The notes under the pieces are model-generated. The model had not been told where the DNA came from and did no database searches. It saw nothing but the letters and a program-made list of their open reading frames with translations. 64,000 nt of DNA. Origin: Knoellia sp. S7-12 (GTDB lineage: Bacteria > Actinomycetota > Actinomycetes > Actinomycetales > Dermatophilaceae). The translations under genes were made by a program, and so were the position numbers. The stretch covers positions 3,782,001 through 3,846,000 of the forward strand of contig NZ_CP155449.1 of the NCBI RefSeq assembly GCF_040518285.1, read 5' to 3'. Each line of letters begins with the position of its first letter. Position 1 is the first letter of the stretch. Below are positions 58,554 to 64,000 of this stretch, piece by piece.

Positions 58554-58994
58554 TCAGCGGCCACCGACACCCTTGGTGAAACCCAAGAGTTCCGAAGTGG
58601 ACATGTCCATGCTCGGCCTGAAACCTCCGCTCCTCAGCTCATCGCCGATGGCAGCGATCAGGTCGGTCGCGTAGAGGGGCACAGCCATTCCACTCTCATC
58701 TCTGCGGGCGAGGAACAACTCCTGCAACGAGTCCGAGTACTCCCATGCAGAAATCGTGACCACCTCCGCCAAGCGAGGCGTCTGTGTGACCGAGCCGCAC
58801 GAGTAGTTCAGTTCCATGTCAGCAACCTGCCATGTCTGAGCCTCGCTTCGTCGCTGCACCAGGTACGTGCCGACGAGTCCGGCAACGAGACATGCCGTGG
58901 CCCAAGCAGGTCCTGCAGCTCGCCACAGGACGAACGCCACGAGCGCCGAGCCGACAACTACGACCAGTGCATTCACCAGAGGCCGGCGATCCAT
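58554..58994 (-). CDS. Small membrane protein of unknown function, upstream of the DUF3800 gene
   Basis: A 146-residue protein with two N-terminal membrane helices (VNALVVVVGSALVAFVLWRAA, WATACLVAGLVGTYLV) and a soluble C-terminal domain (AEVVTISAWEYSDSLQELFLARRDESGMAVPLYATDLIAAI). I choose ATG 58994; ATG 59021 is in frame. It lies 12 bases upstream of the DUF3800 gene on the same strand, so they are probably one transcript. No family recognised. Codon use is less biased than that of the flanking polyol genes, suggesting acquired DNA. Confidence 0.55.
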   Translation of the reverse strand: MDRRPLVNALVVVVGSALVAFVLWRAAGPAWATACLVAGLVGTYLVQRRSEAQTWQVADMELNYSCGSVTQTPRLAEVVTISAWEYSDSLQELFLARRDESGMAVPLYATDLIAAIGDELRSGGFRPSMDMSTSELLGFTKGVGGR

Positions 58995-59089
58995 GTAGTG
59001 CACGCACGCAGTGTCACCCATACGCAGCACGATTGCCCACGAATCCCTCCAGATTGCGATCAGGAGGCGACACGAGGTCAAGGGCTTCA

Positions 59090-59095
59090 TAGTCT
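59090..59095 (+). promoter_or_regulatory. -10 box of a likely leaderless zinc dehydrogenase mRNA
   Basis: TAGTCT ends six bases before ATG 59102; no ribosome site is present. Confidence 0.45.
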
Positions 59096-59101
59096 GAGTC
59101 G

Positions 59102-60190
59102 ATGACGGACTTGGCGCGCACCAGCAATCCACCACTCCCGCGACAGATGCCCGCCGTGCGGCTGCCGGGCAACAGCACGGTGGAGCACGTCACTGTGGAT
59201 GTGCCGACACCCGGGCCGGGTCAGGTGCTCCTGCGGATGCGCGCGTCGTCCGTGTGCGGCAGCGATATTCGCGCGATCTATCGCGAGCACCTCGGCCACG
59301 GCGCCGAGGCCTACCAAGGCGTCATCGCCGGACACGAGCCCAGCGGCGACGTCGTCGAAGTCGGACCCGGCGTCACCACGTTGACAGTTGGCGACGGGGT
59401 CGCGGTCTATCACATCACCGGCTGTGGCGCCTGCGCCGAATGTCGCATCGGCTACCCCATCGGCTGCACCTCACCCACCCGTGCGGCCCACGGCTGGCAG
59501 CGCGATGGCGGCCATGCCGAGTTCTTGCTCGCCGAGGCCGTCTCGTGCCTGCGTCTGCCCGAAGGCGTGACCCACGTCGATGGTGCGCTGGTCTCGTGCG
59601 GTTTTGGCACGGCATACGAAGGCTTGTTGCGCGGTGGGATCAGCGGACGGGACCGGCTGCTCGTCACCGGACTCGGGCCGGTCGGGCTGGCCGCTGCGAT
59701 GCTCGGCAAGCACCTCGGCGCGTCCACCGTCATCGGGCTCGAGCCCAACGCCGAACGCGCTGCCCTTGCCCGCGAGCTCGACCTCGTCGACATCGTCGTC
59801 ACCGATCCTGACGAGCTAGCCGATGCCGTCGGTGATGCGACCGATGGACGGGGTTGCGAGGTGACCATGGACTGCAGCGGCAATGAGCACGCTCGGCTGG
59901 CAGCGCTGACGAACACCGCCAACCGCGGGCATTGCGTCATGGTGGGCGAGGGCGGACAGATGACCTTCCCCGTCTCGGATCTGCTGATCCACCACCAGAT
60001 CACGATGCACGGATCGTGGGTGTCGTCTCTCGGCCACATGGCGGAGCTGCTCGACCTGCTCGCCCGCTGGGGTGAGCATCCCGAGCGGATCGTCACCCAC
60101 CGCTTTGCGCTCGCCGATGCCGAGGACGCGTATGCCGTGGCCGCTGCCGGCGCCTCCGGCAAGGTCGTCATCACGACGGGCGACGCCTGA
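59102..60190 (+). CDS. Zinc-binding alcohol/polyol dehydrogenase
   Basis: A 362-residue medium-chain dehydrogenase distinct from the one at 56625. Catalytic zinc: Cys in SSVCGSDIR, His-Glu in AGHEPSG. Structural zinc: Cys-x2-Cys-x2-Cys-x7-Cys in GCGACAECRIGYPIGC. NAD loop: LLVTGLGPVGLAAAMLG. It is of the iditol/threonine dehydrogenase type; a polyol or sugar substrate is suggested by the nearby genes. ATG 59102 has TAGTCT at leaderless spacing, so the gene has its own promoter outside the main operon. Confidence 0.88.
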   Translation: MTDLARTSNPPLPRQMPAVRLPGNSTVEHVTVDVPTPGPGQVLLRMRASSVCGSDIRAIYREHLGHGAEAYQGVIAGHEPSGDVVEVGPGVTTLTVGDGVAVYHITGCGACAECRIGYPIGCTSPTRAAHGWQRDGGHAEFLLAEAVSCLRLPEGVTHVDGALVSCGFGTAYEGLLRGGISGRDRLLVTGLGPVGLAAAMLGKHLGASTVIGLEPNAERAALARELDLVDIVVTDPDELADAVGDATDGRGCEVTMDCSGNEHARLAALTNTANRGHCVMVGEGGQMTFPVSDLLIHHQITMHGSWVSSLGHMAELLDLLARWGEHPERIVTHRFALADAEDAYAVAAAGASGKVVITTGDA

Positions 60191-60199
60191 GACTCCCTG

Positions 60200-61909
60200 T
60201 CACGGCCTGCCGGGTCGACCGATATGGCCTGCGGCGAACTCGTCCGTGTCGGTGTAGGTGCGCGCGTTGCCCGCCAGGGTTGCCGACGTCCGGTGGACGG
60301 CTCGTGCCCCGGTGTCCAGGCTCCGCTCCGACTGGCCCAGCTGCTGGTTGAGGGCCGTTGTCAGAGTCGTCGCCGCGGGGACCTCGCCGAAGTTGCCCGC
60401 CGAGACGGTGATGCCGCCGACGAGGTTGGCAGCGCCCGTGAGGGGTCTCGCGGCAGTGTCCAGATCCGAGGCCGCGCCACGCAATGTCTCCGGTGAGACA
60501 TCGACCTCCTCGCTGAGCCCCAGGTCGGCCAAAGAGGTCTGGGTCATGAAGGGGTTGGCCCAGAGCTCATCGTCGCCGGAGCCGTCCGGGCCGTACTCGT
60601 CAGCCGCCGACTCGTAGGTCGTGATGATCTGGCCGTCGAGCTCGATGATGCCCTCGGACATGTTGGGCAGCTCGTAGGGTTCGCCGCGATCGCCGTTGCC
60701 CGACTCGTCGTCCTGACGGTCCTGAGTGATCAGCCGGCCGGGCTCGGTGCGGCCCAGAGAGGTGCTGAAGACGTACTCCCCGTCCCGGACGACGACGCCC
60801 TGCGCCTGCGGTGGCGTGTGCACATAGCCGCTGCCACCACCAAAACTGGTGTCCTGCGTCCACCCACCGTGACCATCCGGAAGGTAGCGGTACAGCCTGC
60901 CGTCGTCGTTCTGGCCGTCGTAGGCGTTGCCCCCACCCCCGATGTCCTCACTGTGGGTGCCGACGTAGAGCGCGCCATCATTGAGAGTGCCGTAGGCGCC
61001 GGCACCGTTGGGGAGCTGCGTCGGTGGCCCGATCGGGCCAACGGGTGTGCTGCCGCCATTCATCAGATCCGAGTTGCGGTAGGTGAAGACGTGCGAGGGT
61101 TCCCCGCTCGAGGTCACGTAGGTGTACTCGCCGTCGGATGCCACCCCACCGGCGTGGTCGGGAGTCGTGATGTTGCCGTACCCACCCAGCTCGACGTCCA
61201 CCATCTCCTGACCCGTGGTCGGGTCGACCATCGAGAGCGTCGAGTTCTGGCCCTCGTCCTTGGAGTAGTTGGTCTGGATGATCCACCCCGTGTCCGGGTC
61301 GAGACCGAGCCCCTGTGGGATGAGGCCGCGGTCGTCTCCGGTGATCCCCAGGTTCGGGATGAGCGGTCCGAAGCCACCACCATTCTCCCTCAACCACTCG
61401 GCAGTCTGGGTCATGCCGGATTGCAACCACTTCAGGGTGTCTGCGTCGAGAGAGCTCGGGTCGATGGTTTCGCCCGACGCGAACGAGGCAACGGTCCCCA
61501 ACCTCGTGTTGTATTGCGCGGACACACTCAGCAGCTGGCCGTGGACCATCAGGGCAAGAAGGCCCTTGAACACGGGGTTGAGCCCGGCAGGCCGGTTGCG
61601 CCAGTAGCCGATGACAGTGTCCGCGTTGCCCGCCATCGCGTCGTACTCGTTGGCGCCGGTGTTCAGGGCGGTCTGGATCCGCCCGAGGACGAAGTAGTTG
61701 ACCTCGATCCCCTGGCTGACGCCGGCCGTTCGGACGCGGTAGCCGGCGGAGGCCGCGCTGGTCCATTGCGGGCGATCTGCGGCCTCGTCGACGCGGCTGG
61801 ACGCCTCATTGACCTTCTTCATCGCGTCACCGACGACGTCAGCCTCGGCGCGCACCGTTGCGGAGTTGCCCGAGACGAGCTTGCGATGGAGATCTTCCGG
61901 ATCGAGCAC
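60200..61909 (-). CDS. Large type VII secretion (ESX)-like protein with central beta-propeller
   Basis: A 569-residue protein without a Sec signal. Part 1 (to about 110) is helical with a WXG100-like turn around Trp49 (PQWTSAASAGY). Part 2 (about 190-475) is beta-rich with repeated Gly/Asp-rich blades (GLDPDTGWIIQTNY, GGVASDGEYTYVTSS, AYGTLNDGALYVGTHSED, GVVVRDGEYVFSTS), consistent with a propeller. Part 3 (about 480-569) is helical like EspC/DUF2580 secretion targets (VSPETLRGAASDLDTAARPL, SLDTGARAVHRTSATLAGNA) and contains the YxxxD/E export motif in YTDTDEF. I choose GTG 61909, seven bases after GGAGGG; GTG 61915 touches the ribosome site. No ESX core genes are nearby. Binding or enzymatic function of the propeller is unknown. 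Confidence 0.7.
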   Translation of the reverse strand: MLDPEDLHRKLVSGNSATVRAEADVVGDAMKKVNEASSRVDEAADRPQWTSAASAGYRVRTAGVSQGIEVNYFVLGRIQTALNTGANEYDAMAGNADTVIGYWRNRPAGLNPVFKGLLALMVHGQLLSVSAQYNTRLGTVASFASGETIDPSSLDADTLKWLQSGMTQTAEWLRENGGGFGPLIPNLGITGDDRGLIPQGLGLDPDTGWIIQTNYSKDEGQNSTLSMVDPTTGQEMVDVELGGYGNITTPDHAGGVASDGEYTYVTSSGEPSHVFTYRNSDLMNGGSTPVGPIGPPTQLPNGAGAYGTLNDGALYVGTHSEDIGGGGNAYDGQNDDGRLYRYLPDGHGGWTQDTSFGGGSGYVHTPPQAQGVVVRDGEYVFSTSLGRTEPGRLITQDRQDDESGNGDRGEPYELPNMSEGIIELDGQIITTYESAADEYGPDGSGDDELWANPFMTQTSLADLGLSEEVDVSPETLRGAASDLDTAARPLTGAANLVGGITVSAGNFGEVPAATTLTTALNQQLGQSERSLDTGARAVHRTSATLAGNARTYTDTDEFAAGHIGRPGRP

Positions 61910-62084
61910 CAGCACTCCCTCCCCTCATGACGGTCACACGTCCGCGACACACCTTCTCGGAATCCAAGCACGGATTCGCTCACTCGTCAGTGGGGAGCAC
62001 TCCCCTCCGGCGATGCCACCGACCGGGAACCGCCGTTCCTGGCTCATTCGTGCGAGATCGCCTGGGTTCAGGGAGGATGTCGTC

Positions 62085-63515
62085 ATGCCTTCGACCTCCG
62101 ATCTGCAGCTCGTGGCCGGGGTCGACAGCTCGACCCAGTCGTGCAAGGTGCTCGTGTGCAATGCCGAGACCGGTGAGATCGTCCGGCAGGGTCGCGCGTC
62201 ACACCCGGACGGCACCGAGATCCATCCGAGCGAGTGGTGGAAGGCCTATGAGTCGGCCACTGCTGACGGGCTGCTCGACGGTGTGTCCGCGATCGCCGTG
62301 GGTGGGCAGCAGCACGGCATGGTCACGTTGGATGAAGCCCACGAAGTCGTCCGACCGGCCCTGCTCTGGAACGACACGAGGTCGGCGCAGGATGCGAGCG
62401 ACCTCATCGACGACTTCGGTGGCGCGCAGCGGTGGGCGACGCAGGTGGGCGTCGTGCCGGTCGCCTCCTTCACGGTGACGAAGCTGCGTTGGCTGCGTCG
62501 CTCCGAGCCCGAGTCGCTTGACCGCACTCGCGCCTGCGTCCTCCCCCATGACTGGCTGACCGGTCAGATCCTCAAGCAGGGCGGCGGTTTTGAGTCGTGG
62601 ACGACCGACCGTGGCGACGCGTCGGGCACCGGCTACTGGTCCGCGGGATCGGGCGACTACCTGCCGGAGGTGCTCGACCTGGCCATCGGGAGGCAGATCG
62701 AGCTGCCGCGCGTTCTCGGGCCGACCGAGGCAGCAGGGCGCACCGACTCCGGCCTGGTGGTTGCCCCCGGCACGGGCGACAACATGGGCGCCGCACTCGG
62801 GCTCGGGCTGCGCCCCGGTGACGCCGTCATCTCGCTGGGGACGAGCGGCACGGCCTTCGCCCGCCACGACGCGGCCATCGCCGATGCCAGTGGCGCCGTG
62901 GCATCCTTCGCCGACGCGACCGGTGGTTTCCTGCCGCTGCTGGCGACCCTCAACGCGGCGAGGGTGCTCACCGCTGGTGCCTCGATGCTCGGTGTCGACC
63001 TGGCCGAGCTAGACCGGCTCGCTCTCGCGGGCGAGGCCGGCGCCCATGGACTCACGCTGCTTCCCTATCTCGACGGCGAGCGCACCCCGAACCTGCCGAC
63101 CGCCACGGGCACCCTGTCCGGAATGACCCGCACCAACGCCACCCCCGAGAACCTCGCTCGAGCCGTCGTCGAGGGCATGCTCACCAACCTCGCCGAGGCG
63201 CTGGATGCGTTGCGTGGACAGGGAGTTCGCGTCGAGCGCGTGTTGCTCATCGGGGGTGCCTCGGCATCGGCCTCCGTGCGCTCCATCGTGGCCGACCTCT
63301 TCGGAGCCGAGGTCCACGTGCCGGTGTCCGGTGAGTACGTCGCCCTCGGTGCCGCCCGCCAGGCTGCCGCCACGCTCCTCGGCACGGACCTGCCAGACTG
63401 GGAGGTCCAGACCGACGCCGTCCTCGAGCCGGACGCCAAGGCAACCGAACGGATCGCCGAGCTCCGCGGGAGGTACGCCGACCTGCGTACCCAGCTGCAC
63501 GGCTCCTCGGAATGA
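62085..63515 (+). CDS. xylB: Xylulokinase
   Basis: A 476-residue FGGY carbohydrate kinase that phosphorylates D-xylulose. Motifs: AGVDSSTQSCKVLVCN (phosphate 1), GGQQHGMVTLD with the catalytic-site residues, LLWNDTRS, the Asp base in TDRGDASGTGYW, ISLGTSGTAFA (phosphate 2), LLPYLDGERTPN and LLIGGASASASVRSIVADLFG (adenosine). ATG 62085 follows GGGAGG. It completes a route polyol to xylulose to xylulose-5-phosphate for the operon at 51.8-57.7 kb, though it is transcribed separately, divergently from the ESX-like gene. Confidence 0.92.
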   Translation: MPSTSDLQLVAGVDSSTQSCKVLVCNAETGEIVRQGRASHPDGTEIHPSEWWKAYESATADGLLDGVSAIAVGGQQHGMVTLDEAHEVVRPALLWNDTRSAQDASDLIDDFGGAQRWATQVGVVPVASFTVTKLRWLRRSEPESLDRTRACVLPHDWLTGQILKQGGGFESWTTDRGDASGTGYWSAGSGDYLPEVLDLAIGRQIELPRVLGPTEAAGRTDSGLVVAPGTGDNMGAALGLGLRPGDAVISLGTSGTAFARHDAAIADASGAVASFADATGGFLPLLATLNAARVLTAGASMLGVDLAELDRLALAGEAGAHGLTLLPYLDGERTPNLPTATGTLSGMTRTNATPENLARAVVEGMLTNLAEALDALRGQGVRVERVLLIGGASASASVRSIVADLFGAEVHVPVSGEYVALGAARQAAATLLGTDLPDWEVQTDAVLEPDAKATERIAELRGRYADLRTQLHGSSE

Positions 63516-63537
63516 AGCGATGCCAGCGGGCTCAGAC

Positions 63538-63795
63538 TCAGCCGTAGTGGTAGCGGCAGGCTGCGATCCGGATCTCGTCATCGACGAGCTTGTAGACGAG
63601 CCGATGCTCGTCAGTGGCCCGCCGGGACCAGTAGTCCGCGAAGTCGTGCTTCAGCGCCTCCGGCTTGCCGATCCCGTCATTGCCATTGCGGGCAATGTCC
63701 TTGATGAGTGTGTTGATCCGCTTGAGCACCTTGCGGTCCTGCGCCTGCCACCAGAGGTAGTCCTCCCAGGCGTTTTCGTCCCAGACGAGGAGCAC
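63538..63795 (-). CDS. yoeB: YoeB/Txe-family toxin (mRNA endoribonuclease)
   Basis: An 85-residue RelE-fold toxin: VWDENAWEDYLWWQAQDRKVLKRINTLIKDI at the start, and the catalytic C-terminus SRRATDEHRLVYKLVDDEIRIAACRYHYG with the conserved Glu, Arg, His and Tyr. YoeB cleaves mRNA at the ribosomal A site. GTG 63795 lies one base after the antitoxin stop, so the pair is coupled. Short ORF order (antitoxin first) is standard. Confidence 0.92.
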   Translation of the reverse strand: MLLVWDENAWEDYLWWQAQDRKVLKRINTLIKDIARNGNDGIGKPEALKHDFADYWSRRATDEHRLVYKLVDDEIRIAACRYHYG

Positions 63796-63796
63796 G

Positions 63797-64000
63797 TCAG
63801 TCGGCCTCGTGAAGGTCGCGTTTCACGCCCTTGCCGCCCTCGAGACGCTCCATGGCGTCCAGAAGTCGGCGGGCGTTGGCAGGCGAACGCATGAGGTAGG
63901 CCGTTTCGCGAAGCGACTCGTAGTCCTCCAACGACACGATCACGACTGGCTCGTGACCGGCTCGGGTGATGACGACCTCTTCACGGTCGTTGGTCACACT
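63797..64000 (-). CDS. yefM: YefM/Phd-family antitoxin (5' end cut by the window edge)
   Basis: The visible 67 codons read VTNDREEVVITRAGHEPVVIVSLEDYESLRETAYLM and end with the toxin-binding tail GGKGVKRDLHEAD. The family starts about 18 residues earlier (typically ending DSVTND), so the beginning lies beyond position 64000. It neutralises YoeB and represses its own operon. Confidence 0.9.
   Translation of the reverse strand, partial: SVTNDREEVVITRAGHEPVVIVSLEDYESLRETAYLMRSPANARRLLDAMERLEGGKGVKRDLHEAD

Overview
The window is high-GC DNA of an actinomycete. Genes are dense and use GTG and TTG starts, several look leaderless, and actinobacterial markers are present: the proteasome activator Bpa, a mycothiol-type DinB-like enzyme, a histidine ammonia-lyase with a Cys-Ser-Gly prosthetic triad, Tat-exported PhoX and a type VII secretion substrate. 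Protein style and the very frequent octamer GTATGCCG suggest an Intrasporangiaceae-like Micrococcales (inference only). I see no rRNA, tRNA or CRISPR array.

Layout. 0-5.5 kb: guanine deaminase, malate synthase A with a divergent IclR regulator, histidine ammonia-lyase; this fits purine and histidine catabolism with glyoxylate feeding malate. 5.6-8.6 kb: two coupled unknown genes and a D,D-carboxypeptidase. 8.7-9.8 kb is a scar: rraA carries an in-frame TGA, a universal stress gene and a CitB/DcuR-type response regulator have both lost their 5' ends at one junction, and a long palindromic repeat follows. 9.9-12.3 kb: ABC exporter with a divergent MarR regulator. 12.3-14.6 kb: TetR regulator, NTF2-like protein and old yellow enzyme. 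14.8-24.6 kb: IclR regulator, MFS exporter with a SoxR-like promoter box, two secreted phosphatases (nucleotide pyrophosphatase type and PhoX), mobA, an ECF sigma factor, a CGNR regulator divergent from a LysE exporter. 25-32 kb: quinone oxidoreductase, PadR-regulated ABC exporter, DinB-like enzyme, Bpa.

32-39 kb contains two insertion sequences: an IS481-type element inside a terminator hairpin, and an IS110-type element just upstream of a flavin dehydrogenase. Between them is an acyl-ACP desaturase with its own operator. 39-49.7 kb: HAD phosphatase, GNAT enzyme, penicillin acylase family protein, a DUF998-metallophosphoesterase fusion, a geranylgeranyl-reductase-type flavoprotein, an acyl-CoA synthetase carrying a 30-residue tandem insertion, a sucrase/ferredoxin-like protein, and a TetR regulator divergent from an NAD epimerase.

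50.7-63.5 kb is a polyol-utilisation region: a SorC regulator, then a tightly overlapping operon of ABC binding lipoprotein, two permeases, a mannitol-type dehydrogenase and a zinc polyol dehydrogenase, with a second zinc dehydrogenase and xylulokinase further on. No ABC ATPase is encoded, so a shared MsiK-like ATPase is likely. An accessory patch (frameshifted DUF3800 gene, small membrane protein) and a large type VII-like secreted protein interrupt it. The window ends in a YefM/YoeB toxin-antitoxin pair.

The least explained signals are a dispersed palindromic repeat (three copies) that supplies stop codons to the genes it abuts, the over-represented GTATGCCG motif that also forms hairpin arms, the decayed rraA/usp/regulator junction, and the sandwich-type ESX protein.
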